Shown here one piece after another: positions 27,302 through 35,885 of a stretch of 64,000 nucleotides of DNA. How positions within the stretch are numbered: position 1 is the first letter of the stretch; each line of letters opens with the position of its first letter. The stretch lies in contig CAZUGA010000011.1 of NCBI GenBank assembly GCA_964619885.1, positions 41,156 through 105,155 on the forward strand, given 5' to 3'. The stretch comes from CAZUGA01 sp964619885. Lineage in GTDB: Bacteria; Pseudomonadota; Gammaproteobacteria; Methylococcales; UBA1147. A program made the position numbers and the translations under genes. The notes under the pieces were generated by a model. The model made no database searches. It saw only the letters and a list, made by a program, of their open reading frames with translations, and had not been told where the DNA came from.

Positions 27302-28468
27302 CTAATATCTCAAAGGTTCCGTACCCTTGCTCAAAATATCCAGATATTCCCTGTAAACAAAAATCTTATGACGTTCCTTACCAGTGATTTCTTCAATTAT
27401 TCCCAGTTTTTCCAGGCTGGCTAGCGAACGCAGAACCGTAGGCAAAGACAGATCGCACGTATCCTTTATCCGGGTCGTATTCGAAATGGGATGATTTTGG
27501 AAATAATTATGAATGCTTAATATGGCAGCTGCGGGCTTGCCGTCTTCTTCCATTTTACGCCTGTCCCTGTCAAACAATTTTATGATGGCCTGAGCGGTTT
27601 CGGTTGCCTGGTTAGCCGTATCGATAACCCCGATCAGAAAAAACCGGACCCAGGCTTCCCAGTCCCCGGTTTCCCGTACGGATTGCAGATGATCGTAATA
27701 AGCCCGCCGGTTGGCTTTGAAATACAGACTTAGATATAAAAGCGGTTGTTTCAAAATCCCTTCCACGCACAAAATAAATGTAATCAGTAATCGTCCGGCT
27801 CGCCCGTTGCCGTCCAGAAACGGGTGGATGGTTTCAAACTGGACATGGGCGTAGGCCGCTTTGATCAGCACGGGAATTTTTACGGTTTCATCGTGCAAAA
27901 ATTTTTCAAAACGATCCAGCATCTCCATAAGCCTTTCCGGCGGGGGCGGTACAAAGCTCGCATTTCCCGGACGCAAGCCGCCGATCCAGTTTTGAGTCGA
28001 CCGGAAATTACCGGGCATTTTGTTGCCTCCACGCGCACCGGTCATAAGCTTTTCATGAATTTCCCGGATGAGGCGAAGAGAAAGAGGAAATTCTTTTAGA
28101 CGTTCCAAACCGTAATCCATCGCCGCGACATAATTGGAGACCTCCTGCACATCATCCATGGGCGCGCCCGGTGCTTCCCTGGTTTCAAAAAGCAGGAGAT
28201 CGGAGAGCGAGGATTGCGTTCCTTCAATCTGGGAGGACAGGACCGCTTCTTTTCGCACATACATATAGAGGAACAAAGACGAGTCCGGTAAAACCATGCT
28301 CATGCCATCCAACCTGCCCAATGCGGTATTGGCACGGTCTAAAAGGGGATAAAGTTCCTCCATGTTTAACGGGGGAATAGGTGGAAGAGGCTTTGGGATG
28401 TAAGCCTTGTAACGCTCTTCTCCCACAGAGCATTGAATGAACTCTCCTATCCGCTGCTTTTGATCCAT
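27302..28468 (-). CDS. Fic family AMP-transferase, class II
   Basis: A 388-residue Fic protein. The active-site motif HPFLDGNGRAGR is intact at 215-226. An N-terminal inhibitory motif S-S-Q-I-E-G at 78-83 (S/T-x-x-x-E-G/N) marks a class II, self-inhibited enzyme. The C-terminal part (about 310-388) looks like a winged helix, with SNTTRIKDTCDLSLPTVLRSLASLEKLGII. Such proteins transfer AMP to hydroxyl side chains of target proteins; the target is unknown. It may be autoregulated by binding the inverted repeat upstream. Confidence 0.92.
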   Translation of the reverse strand: MDQKQRIGEFIQCSVGEERYKAYIPKPLPPIPPLNMEELYPLLDRANTALGRLDGMSMVLPDSSLFLYMYVRKEAVLSSQIEGTQSSLSDLLLFETREAPGAPMDDVQEVSNYVAAMDYGLERLKEFPLSLRLIREIHEKLMTGARGGNKMPGNFRSTQNWIGGLRPGNASFVPPPPERLMEMLDRFEKFLHDETVKIPVLIKAAYAHVQFETIHPFLDGNGRAGRLLITFILCVEGILKQPLLYLSLYFKANRRAYYDHLQSVRETGDWEAWVRFFLIGVIDTANQATETAQAIIKLFDRDRRKMEEDGKPAAAILSIHNYFQNHPISNTTRIKDTCDLSLPTVLRSLASLEKLGIIEEITGKERHKIFVYREYLDILSKGTEPLRY

Positions 28469-28476
28469 ATCCGTTT

Positions 28477-28579
28477 GTTAGTAATATTTGTCGTGATTTT
28501 TGTTACTTACTACAAAATAACTAACATTTGCGATCGTTGCAAGGAGATAAATAACAAAAAATATGGATTATGTTAGTAA
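28477..28579. promoter_or_regulatory. Candidate operator region upstream of fic-family gene
   Basis: GTTAGTAATATTTGT (28477-28491) and its imperfect inverse ACAAAATAACTAAC (28512-28525) flank a 20-bp centre directly upstream of the gene; a third GTTAGTAAC is at 28571-28579. The position and symmetry fit binding by the protein's own winged helix, but this is inference. Confidence 0.4.
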
Positions 28580-28786
28580 CTTGTCATTGACTCACATGAG
28601 TGAAAGTTAACCGAAACAAATCTTGGGAAAAACAAATGACAGAAAAATCGTGTGGCGAAAAATACGTTCTAGCCCCAGAAGTTCATGAAAAACAGGATTT
28701 GATCATTTCGTTTTTTGCCACAAACTTGCCACAAGCCAAAACGGGCTGAAAAAGAGAATGGTAGATTTCTGCGGATTATAGAAGGA
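28580..28786. other. Spacer between Fic operator and IS6 copy
   Basis: About 200 bp without coding signal; minus-strand frames here are short and lack protein-like features. It ends at the left inverted repeat of the IS6-family copy. Confidence 0.4.
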
Positions 28787-29595
28787 GGGATTGTCAACTT
28801 ATCAGCTCTGGGGTTTATCGTGGCATAATTGGAACATGAAAAAACAACCGAATTTCTATAATGGTTATCGTTACCCACGCGAGATCATCAGCCATACGGT
28901 TTGGCTTTATCACCGATTCACATTAAGTTTTCGAGATATCGAAGACCTTTTGGCCGAACGCGGTATCATCGTCACCTATGAAACCGTGCGTCAATGGTGC
29001 CTTAAGTTTGGTTAGAACTACGCCAAGAAACTTCGAAAAAAACAAGGTAAACTCGACGATACGTGGTATGCGGATGAAGTGTTCCTCACGATTAATGGTC
29101 AGCGCCAGTATCTTTGGCGTGCGATTGATCAGGACGGCGACGTCGTCGATATTTTGGTTCAGAGTCGGCGTGACAAACGGGCCGCGCTACGGTTTTTCCG
29201 TAAGATTCTGAAACGCCAGGGCGCACCGCGAAAAATTGTCACCGATAAATTACGAAGCTATGGCGCTGCCCGGAAAGAAGTGGTGCCTTCGATCACGCAC
29301 TGCCAAGATCGCTACGCTAAAAATCGAGCGGAAGGTTCGCATCAACATACCCGACAACAAGAACGACAGATGCGACGCTTTAAATCGCCAGGACAGACGC
29401 AGCGATTTCTTGCTATTCACAGCCAAGTACACAATCTGTTTCGCGTTGGCCGTCATCTATTGAAAGCTTGTCATTATCGGACGTTCCGCATACACGCATT
29501 TGATACATGGCAAGCGGTGACTTGTGCCTGTTAATTTTAGGGGAGGTTCCGGATACGACTTTATTTGTCTTACTGCCGACAAGTTGACAACGCCC
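28787..29595 (+). mobile_element. IS6-family insertion sequence, near complete
   Basis: An 809-bp element with ends GGGATTGTCAACTT (28787-28800) and AAGTTGACAACGCCC (29581-29595), which are inverted repeats of each other apart from one base. IS6 elements are about 800 bp with one transposase, as here. The transposase is broken by a single nonsense codon, so the copy is inactive by itself. I could not identify an 8-bp target duplication. Confidence 0.85.
28836..29534 (+). pseudogene. IS6-family transposase with one nonsense codon
   Basis: ATG 28836 opens a 232-codon frame. The N-terminal helix-turn-helix region (HTVWLYHRFTLSFRDIEDLLAERGIIVTYETVRQW) is followed by TAG at 29013-29015, where the fragment at 25246 has Leu (FGLNYAKK); a TTG to TAG change explains it. 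The rest is in the same frame, with catalytic residues in DEVF, VTDKLRSYG and ERQMRRFKS. If read through, it would be a full DDE transposase. Confidence 0.85.
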
Positions 29596-29725
29596 TCAGT
29601 TGCCCTAGCGCTTGGGCAACGCCGGAAACATCGGCCATAATTTCCTCATCAACGGTTTTAATGTCTTCTGACATACCTGAGACAATGTTTTCGATCACTT
29701 CACTCATCACACACGGCCTTTAATT

Positions 29726-30070
29726 TTAAATCTGAAGGCTGGAAACATGTATTCCGGCCGTGTCATCACCCACGGGAACATGTTTTTTTACGGTAATCTC
29801 AACATCCATATCAAGTGCGTGTAAACAGCGATATAAACGATCAAATGAAAACCCAGCCAAGCGGCCATTGGCGATTTGTGAAATTTCAGGTTGTGTCACG
29901 CCAAGCAGCTCTGCTGCTGGCTTTTGCTTCAATCCACGCCCTTTAATCAAGGTGTTAATTTGCCATGCCAGTTGGGCTTTTGCCAGCCGTTCTTCACCAT
30001 TTTCCAGCCCTTCAAAAGGGTGCGCTGTGGTCACAAATTTATCTTCATTACTGTGTGTAGTGTTCGTCAT
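29726..30070 (-). CDS. XRE-family antitoxin (HigA-like)
   Basis: A 114-residue helix-turn-helix protein. The HTH lies at about 50-75 (GLKQKPAAELLGVTQPEISQIANGRLAGFS), followed by FDRLYRCLHALDMDVEITV, typical of this antitoxin group. It overlaps the upstream toxin gene by 23 bp, giving the toxin-first order of higBA-type modules. It probably represses the operon through the palindrome at 30424. Confidence 0.88.
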   Translation of the reverse strand: MTNTTHSNEDKFVTTAHPFEGLENGEERLAKAQLAWQINTLIKGRGLKQKPAAELLGVTQPEISQIANGRLAGFSFDRLYRCLHALDMDVEITVKKHVPVGDDTAGIHVSSLQI

Positions 30071-30416
30071 GGTATTCCTTCGCTTTCGTTAAACGTTGCT
30101 CGATAAGTCGGATATCGCTTTTGGGTGTGGCGATGCCTTTTTTACTTTTCTTTTGAAAAGCATGGAGAATATAAACAACCTCCTGAAACTTCATGGTATA
30201 AACAGCCCTGTACGTATCGCTATCGTAATTGTCAGTAATTTCCAACACAGAAGCCCCTTTAAAACCTGTCAACGGCTTTACATTATTTGCTTTGTTACCG
30301 CACTGCGCTAAATGCAGGGCATAACCCATGACATCCTGCACATCATCGGGGAAAGTTCTCCAATCCTCATGCGAAGACCCCACCCAGACAACAGGTTTTA
30401 TTGGTTTTTCATCCAT
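30048..30416 (-). CDS. RelE/HigB-like toxin (phage-derived Gp49-like group)
   Basis: A 122-residue toxin. Characteristic segments are KPVVWVGSSHEDWRTFPDDVQDVMGYALHLAQ, KPLTGFKGASVLEITDNY and YRAVYTMKFQEVVYILHAFQKKSKKGIATP. Members of this group usually cleave mRNA on the ribosome. The ATG at 30416 lies only five bases after the predicted -10 box, so the transcript may be leaderless or nearly so. Antitoxin gene downstream. Confidence 0.88.
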   Translation of the reverse strand: MDEKPIKPVVWVGSSHEDWRTFPDDVQDVMGYALHLAQCGNKANNVKPLTGFKGASVLEITDNYDSDTYRAVYTMKFQEVVYILHAFQKKSKKGIATPKSDIRLIEQRLTKAKEYHDEHYTQ

Positions 30417-30421
30417 CCTTA

Positions 30422-30450
30422 TTTATATGAGTATTCATATAATCTGTCAA
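30422..30450 (-). promoter_or_regulatory. Promoter and overlapping operator of HigBA-like module
   Basis: On the minus strand TTGACA (30450-30445) and TATAAA (30427-30422) are separated by exactly 17 bp, a near-ideal sigma-70 promoter. A perfect inverted repeat TATATGA / TCATATA (30424-30430 and 30435-30441, 4-bp spacer) overlaps the -10 and spacer, where a bound antitoxin would block RNA polymerase. Confidence 0.7.
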
Positions 30451-30505
30451 GGAAAAACTTATCTTGACGAAAAGACGAAATGCTGAAAAACTGGACTATT
30501 CATGA

Positions 30506-30629
30506 CTTCGTCAACTTGATTAAATTGGATTAAAGATCTGGCAGGTTAGACCCCTCCCTGCTTTCAACAGGCACACGTCACCTTTTGCCAGGTATCAAAT
30601 GAACGTGTGCGGAACGTCCGATAATGCTG
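30506..30629 (-). mobile_element. 3' end fragment of an IS6-family element
   Basis: In minus orientation it carries the transposase C-terminus (SFDTWQKVTCAC-like) followed by the terminal inverted repeat region around 30506-30520 (AAGTTGACGAAGTC on the minus strand). It matches the 3' ends at 25497 and 63848. It abuts the left end of the IS6 copy at 30633 almost directly, as if one copy had inserted into, or recombined with, the other. Confidence 0.7.
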
Positions 30630-30632
30630 TGC

Positions 30633-31432
30633 GGGATTGTCAACTTATCAGTTCTGGGAATTATTGTGGCATAATCCGATCATCAAAACACAACCGAATT
30701 CCTACCACGGCTATCGTTATCCTGCCGAGATCATCAGTCATGCTGTTTGGCTTTACCAGCGTTTCACTTTGAGCTTTCGGGACATCGACGACCTATTCGC
30801 CGAACGAGGCATCATCGTCAGCTACGAAACCGTTCGTCAATCGTGTCCGAAATTCAGTTTGAAGTAAACTAAGAAGCTTCGCAAGAAACAACATAGACTT
30901 GGGGATACGTGGTTTATGGATGAAGTATTCCTTACTATTAACAGTCAACGCCAGTATGTTCGGTGCGCGGTCGATCAAGGCCGCGATGTTGTTGGTATCC
31001 TCGTTCAGAGCCGACGAAAAAACCGCCCTGCGTTTTTTTCGTAAGATGTTCAAACGTCAAGGCACCCCAAGAAAAATCGTGACGGATAAATTACGTAGCT
31101 ATGGAGCGGCCGGGAAAAAAGTCATGCCTTCGATCCTGCACTGCCAGGTCAATATACCAATAATCGCGCGGAAGGCTCACATCAGCATACAAGGCAGTAA
31201 GAACGACAAATACGAGGATTCAAATCGTCCGGATAAGCGAAGCGATTTCTCTCCGTACATAGCCAAGTCCACAATTTGTTTAACATTAGTCGTCATCTAT
31301 TGAGAGCGCGTCATTATCAGACGTTTTGCTCATGCGCGTTTGATACATGGCAAAAGGTTACGCGCGCCTGTTGATAGCGTAGGAGATTAATCTACGACAT
31401 TTTTAACTCAATTTCAGCAAGTTGACAATGCC
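30633..31432 (+). mobile_element. Degenerate IS6-family insertion sequence
   Basis: An 800-bp copy with ends GGGATTGTCAACTT (30633-30646) and AAGTTGACAATGCC (31419-31432). The transposase is heavily decayed: the N-terminal part (AVWLYQRFTLSFRDIDDLFAERGIIVSYETVRQS) ends at a TAA after FSLK, and the catalytic part (MDEVFLTINSQRQYV, then VTDKLRSYG in another frame) is split by frameshifts. It is more decayed than the copy at 28787. Confidence 0.85.
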
Positions 31433-31472
31433 TTCTGGAGAGTTCTTCGGCCACTCTGTTGAAAATCGGTGA

Positions 31473-32021
31473 TCAATCGATCACATTATGCCCTCGCTGT
31501 CTCATACAGTTACTATATGCACGTTTATACTGTTCATCCGCCTGGATACCCTGTTTAGCTCCGCCGCCAATTCCACCAATCGCCGCGCCGACCGCGGCTC
31601 CCTTACCAGCATCGCCGGCAATTGCCCCAACTGCAGCACCACCAGCTGCCCCAATCAGACCTCCGACTACGGCACCGGTAGCAGTTTCTTTGACGGTACC
31701 TCCTGATGAACGCAAGGCCGCTTCTCGACAGTCGGCCAAATCCTTATGATAGTCACCGGGTGACGAATCATAGATATTACATGCGGGTGGGTAACAGTTA
31801 TGATTATGCGCAGGCTGATTATTATATTCAGAATTTGGAGGTGTGTTATGCGGGTAACGGGGTTGGTTGTGATTGTAGTACGGCTGATGAACATTGGAAC
31901 GATGATAAGAATCGTTCTGTGATCGACCGGGATCCGTCGTTGGCGTCCAGTCCGAATGGGTCGCACAACCCGACAGCCAGACAAGGTTCAAAAAGCCTAC
32001 CATTCTTAACGATTTTTTCAT
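31473..32021 (-). CDS. Glycine-zipper lipoprotein
   Basis: A 182-residue lipoprotein from ATG 32021, with GGAG upstream. Signal peptide MKKSLRMVGFLNLVWLSGC ends in lipobox WLSG-C. The mature part starts with a His/Asn/Pro/Tyr-rich segment, has two Cys in NCYPPACN, and ends with a glycine zipper (TGAVVGGLIGAAGGAAVGAI and GAAVGAAIGGIGGGA, about 112-156) of the type that inserts into membranes. It marks the resumption of intact genes after the IS-rich stretch. Confidence 0.85.
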   Translation of the reverse strand: MKKSLRMVGFLNLVWLSGCATHSDWTPTTDPGRSQNDSYHRSNVHQPYYNHNQPRYPHNTPPNSEYNNQPAHNHNCYPPACNIYDSSPGDYHKDLADCREAALRSSGGTVKETATGAVVGGLIGAAGGAAVGAIAGDAGKGAAVGAAIGGIGGGAKQGIQADEQYKRAYSNCMRQRGHNVID

Positions 32022-32219
32022 GATCAAGACTCCGGTCAAAAAAGTAGAATTAATACTAAGTTCGTCGGAGTGATTGCGATATGACTAATCTTTCCTCTGA
32101 CCTAAAAGGTAAGAAAGCCAACATTTAACGCCCCCCATTTTTTAGTCACTCGGTAACCAGCAAATTTTTATGCCGAATGAGTTAGAAGCTTTTCCTTATT
32201 AAGCCCATGAATATTCAGT

Positions 32220-33500
32220 CTATTCAACAGAGAAAATTTCTAGTGCGCTCAAATTCTTATTAATAACCAATCCATGTAGAAGATGTCTTTTTAACCCCAA
32301 AATGTTTTTATCAATATGAAACATTTTTTCGACCGTATTTTGGCCTGCATCACCGAAACGTTTACTCAACTGTTTGTTTTCGAACACCTTTACGAGCTCT
32401 TTAGCTAATTTAAGCCCCGAATCGGGTTCGACCAATACGCCATTTTGTTGGTGCTCAATTATTTCCGATATCGCGGGCACCTTTGTGGCGACTACCGGAA
32501 TCGCCATGGCCATGGCCTGCAACAATACAGTCGGAATATCAAGGTGCTTGCCACCACCAGCGGTTCGATACGGAAGAACAAATATATTCGTGCGTTGGAA
32601 TACGGCTTTCAGTAATGCCGGACTAATGTTGCCCCTCAGGTGGACGAACCCTGTCAGATCATATTTTTTCAGAGAATGTTGCAATAATTCCCGGTCGGGA
32701 CCTGTTCCGACGATATCGCATCGAAAGCGATAACCCTCCGCTTTCAAGTGCGCGCAAGCCTTGATAAGGCAATCAAACCCCATTTTATTGGTCAATTTTC
32801 CAATACTCAGAATGGAAATTAGCCGGTGATCATCGGGTAATGCAGATTTGAGTAAATCGGATTCGAACCATTCTGCGTCCAAGCCTTGATAAACACGGTG
32901 TATCGGTATCCCGATCGTATTAAGCGATTGCAAATACTGCCGATCATACTCACAGGATGTTGTAATGAACTGAGGTTTTCGCAAATTTCGTCTCGTCGTC
33001 AATTGTTGCAATAATAAGAAGTCCTCAGCACGAACCGATATGCTGAATCGAATGCTAGATAATTCACAGGCGATTTCCGCTACATCCGCTGGTTCGCCAC
33101 AACCGCATATATGCAAATGCTGCACTCCACTGCGCTTCAAATCTGCGCTCAAATACAGAGCATGGAACAAATCGCGGGTTCTACCAGGCACCTTGCGCAA
33201 AATTAAATATGTTGTTGTTTTTAAGTACCACCAGGGGTGCCGTATCATTCCCCAACTATGCGTGAACATCATTCGCCAACAGATTTTCCACGATAAAAAA
33301 TCCGGCTCTCTTACTGGCACGGCTGCTTCATCAAAAACGGGCTGCATACTGCTCTCCATAGATTGCCGTAGATAAAAAACTGTCACTGCAACGCCATTCC
33401 TATGCAAAGCCAAAATTTCTGTCTCTGCTGCTTCTTTAAGCTTCGCCGGGTAAGATTTCAGTAAATATCCGACCTTTACTTGGGGTGACAGTTTGTCCAT
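32220..33500 (-). CDS. Group 1 (GT4-type) glycosyltransferase
   Basis: A GT-B glycosyltransferase, 426 residues from ATG 33500 (GAGGAACGTGCT upstream). The N-terminal domain begins VGYLLKSYPAKLKEAAETEI, like the other GT4 proteins at 54668 and 55998. The C-terminal domain has SIGKLTNKMGFDCLIKA, CDIVGTGPDREL and a region FVLPY...DIPTVLLQAMAMAIPVVATKVPAISEIIEHQQNGVLVEP, where the usual E-x7-E reads with Gln in the first place (LLQAMA for the common LLEAMA). That change may affect donor phosphate binding. Two palindromes lie upstream. Confidence 0.85.
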   Translation of the reverse strand: MDKLSPQVKVGYLLKSYPAKLKEAAETEILALHRNGVAVTVFYLRQSMESSMQPVFDEAAVPVREPDFLSWKICWRMMFTHSWGMIRHPWWYLKTTTYLILRKVPGRTRDLFHALYLSADLKRSGVQHLHICGCGEPADVAEIACELSSIRFSISVRAEDFLLLQQLTTRRNLRKPQFITTSCEYDRQYLQSLNTIGIPIHRVYQGLDAEWFESDLLKSALPDDHRLISILSIGKLTNKMGFDCLIKACAHLKAEGYRFRCDIVGTGPDRELLQHSLKKYDLTGFVHLRGNISPALLKAVFQRTNIFVLPYRTAGGGKHLDIPTVLLQAMAMAIPVVATKVPAISEIIEHQQNGVLVEPDSGLKLAKELVKVFENKQLSKRFGDAGQNTVEKMFHIDKNILGLKRHLLHGLVINKNLSALEIFSVE

Positions 33501-33617
33501 AGCACGTTCCTCTAATATAAAACTGTGGCCGCTATTGAGAGCACTTTTTCCACGTCGGTTCAACGATTACTGGTCAACGTCCGAGTCAGTGAAAGTGTCG
33601 CCAAAGATGGTCTGTTT

Positions 33618-33634
33618 GTGGGATTTTTTTCCAC
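33618..33634. promoter_or_regulatory. 17-bp palindrome, copy 1 of 3
   Basis: GTGGGATTTTTTTCCAC. Shares RTGGGAWWWTTTNCCAC with the copies at 33653 and 39058. It lies 118 bp upstream of the glycosyltransferase start at 33500. Candidate binding site of a dimeric regulator; regulator not identified. Confidence 0.5.
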
Positions 33635-33652
33635 GTTATAGTTGATAGTACA

Positions 33653-33669
33653 TGGGATAATTTCCCACG
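33653..33669. promoter_or_regulatory. 17-bp palindrome, copy 2 of 3
   Basis: ATGGGATAATTTCCCAC, the most symmetrical of the three copies (TGGGA / TCCCA arms). It starts 35 bp after the start of copy 1, that is between three and four helical turns. Confidence 0.5.
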
Positions 33670-33962
33670 TCAAGCGTATTTATTCGTATTATTTAACTTT
33701 ACGTTTTATAGTGTTTGCGACTCGATGGACCACAAAATATCAAGCTGGATCGACCACGTTATCAGAATGGGATAGAGGTTACGTTGCGTACAGTTACAAC
33801 ACCGACCGATCGACAGACGCACGGATGCACTCAGTCCTTATCTATGTTCCGCCGGGTATAGCTTTTGCCTGAAAATAGGCGATAGGGGATAGAATATTGA
33901 ATTAGCGTTCTTCGTTCTCAACGGGCGTATCGAATATATCAATCAAGGTGATGTTTTTAATG

Positions 33963-35885
33963 TCAATATCCTGCTTTCATTTGATTGATAGAACGGCTCT
34001 CAATATTGAACAAGAGTGTCTGTAGCTTAAGATCGTTCGGGTTGATACCAAGAGCCAAACGATAATGCTCGATGGCCTCTAGAGGTTTGTTCATTCTCTC
34101 GAGAGCGTTGCCAAGATTGACGTGGGCGTCTGCATGTTCTGGCTGTAGATGAATAACCGCCTGATACGCAACAACGGCCTGATCAAACCGACCGGCGCCG
34201 GCCAGAGAGATACCCAAATTATTCAATGCTTTTACGTAGTCGGGTTCTAAACTGATTGCCTGCTTATAGTGAGTAATCGCTAGTTCCAGATTGCCGCTTG
34301 TATAGGCGCCTAATCCAAGGATAAAATACAATTCGGCGTCTGGCCCGAGTATGGAGAACGAACGCTTCGCTAGCCGAGAAGCATCTTCAGCTTTACCTGC
34401 CCAGCTAAACACTTTGGCTAAATTTTTCAACCCCCGTCCTTGTGCGTTACGATCGAGCTTACGCATAATCGCGTGCGTTGTCTCTTCAAGCACTCCCTGG
34501 TTCCGCAGTGGTGAGATTTCAACGAGCCTCATCTCAACAAATTTCTTCATTAACGCAATCGCCAGAATTCGATGCGCTTTGATCACTGGGTGCACATGAT
34601 CATAGAAATACGCTTCACCCAAAATTTTGTGGCCGAATTGCCGATAAGAATCATTCTCCAAAACACCAATAAAATCGACCACGGGCACCTCATATTGCGC
34701 AGCAACTTCATTGATCATCGATGGCATCGACGAGACCGCTCGCAACGGACAAACATCCTCATCGACGGCCCGCTGGAATGCTTTTTTTGCATTGTCGAAA
34801 TCCCCCAACGAGTAAAAAGTCTGGCCAAGATGATAATGAAGATCAGCATTCGTTGGGTCCATCGCTTCAGCCTGTCGTAGATAGTTTAGTGCTTCAAACC
34901 ATGATCCGTCTCGTTTGGCTCGTTTGGCTTGACGAAATATTGCAGACCACTCTCGTCGCTGTTGACCGGTCAATCCGGTATCTTGCTCACTTTTGAACGG
35001 GGAATTATTCTTCAGATTCGACGCCGGGGTGACAAAAACGAGTTGCGTACCTGTCAACTCAGCGATTTCCGCCATGCGCTTCAAGTTGAAACGATAGTGT
35101 GCTAAAATATCGGCGCGCCATTCAGCATCCCGGTGATACGCGTCGGGACCAATGCTGTGATCGAGTAGCGCATCGACTTCGCTGGACAGCTGAGGACGTC
35201 GCCCAATCCGATTCACTTCAGATCCAGTAGAATTGGAATAGTTGATTACGTTCTTAAGGCTTGTATACACTCGGGTTCTGTTTAATAGATTATCCAACTC
35301 TGCAAGCCATGGTACCTGGCTCATAATGCCAGCGTAAGTTCGTGCCTCAAGAAATTCGTTGTGACCACTGTACACGATGAAAAGATCCGGACTGTATTGA
35401 GTAATCTCCTCCATCAATCGCACAACCCGGTAGCTGGCATAACTGATTCCACCCGCGTTGATCACCTCCCACAAACGTGACGGGTAGAAAGCTGTGAGAT
35501 AGGCTCTCAACCAGCCGCAGAAAGATGTTTGATCATCAAACGGCCGACCATAGGTGGTCGATCCACCCATACAAAATATTCTGAATGTACCCGACGCTTT
35601 TTCCTTGGCAAAACGTTGGTCGTTAAAGTACCGGATTTTGTTTTCGGCAGTCGCAACGACCTTCTGACCACCTGCGATTTGTTTCTCGACGAATAGTGGG
35701 CTGTTAGAGGCAAATCCAACATACGGATCAAATTTGTAATAAATCGGTTCAACACCGAATAGAAAAAGAAACAGTTCTCCTACAATAAAAAACAGGCTGG
35801 TTGTTAACAGACCGGTTGTTAACAGGCTGAACAATACTAATTTGGTTCGGCCAATTTTCAAGCATTTGTATTTTTCTAGTGCCAA
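33963..35885 (-). CDS. Membrane-anchored SGNH hydrolase-like protein with TPR repeats
   Basis: A 640-residue protein: N-terminal transmembrane helix (about 13-40), a periplasmic SGNH/GDSL-type domain (FCMGGSTTYG near 103, INAGG near 145, YSGHNEF near 170 as block III with N-E, and DHVHPV near 427 supplying the catalytic Asp/His), and tetratricopeptide repeats at about 330-375 and 490-625. It may acylate or deacylate a glycan. It starts with TTG 35885 inside the end of the preceding outer-membrane gene (10-bp overlap); no ATG is available nearby. Last gene of a four-gene operon from 39036. Confidence 0.82.
   Translation of the reverse strand: MALEKYKCLKIGRTKLVLFSLLTTGLLTTSLFFIVGELFLFLFGVEPIYYKFDPYVGFASNSPLFVEKQIAGGQKVVATAENKIRYFNDQRFAKEKASGTFRIFCMGGSTTYGRPFDDQTSFCGWLRAYLTAFYPSRLWEVINAGGISYASYRVVRLMEEITQYSPDLFIVYSGHNEFLEARTYAGIMSQVPWLAELDNLLNRTRVYTSLKNVINYSNSTGSEVNRIGRRPQLSSEVDALLDHSIGPDAYHRDAEWRADILAHYRFNLKRMAEIAELTGTQLVFVTPASNLKNNSPFKSEQDTGLTGQQRREWSAIFRQAKRAKRDGSWFEALNYLRQAEAMDPTNADLHYHLGQTFYSLGDFDNAKKAFQRAVDEDVCPLRAVSSMPSMINEVAAQYEVPVVDFIGVLENDSYRQFGHKILGEAYFYDHVHPVIKAHRILAIALMKKFVEMRLVEISPLRNQGVLEETTHAIMRKLDRNAQGRGLKNLAKVFSWAGKAEDASRLAKRSFSILGPDAELYFILGLGAYTSGNLELAITHYKQAISLEPDYVKALNNLGISLAGAGRFDQAVVAYQAVIHLQPEHADAHVNLGNALERMNKPLEAIEHYRLALGINPNDLKLQTLLFNIESRSINQMKAGY

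Larger units (their letters stand above)
33501..33962. other. Intergenic region with regulatory palindromes
   Basis: A 462-bp gap between two minus-strand units. It contains two 17-bp palindromes (separate entries) about 120-170 bp upstream of the glycosyltransferase start. The plus-strand frame at 33642-33872 has no protein-like features. Confidence 0.5.
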
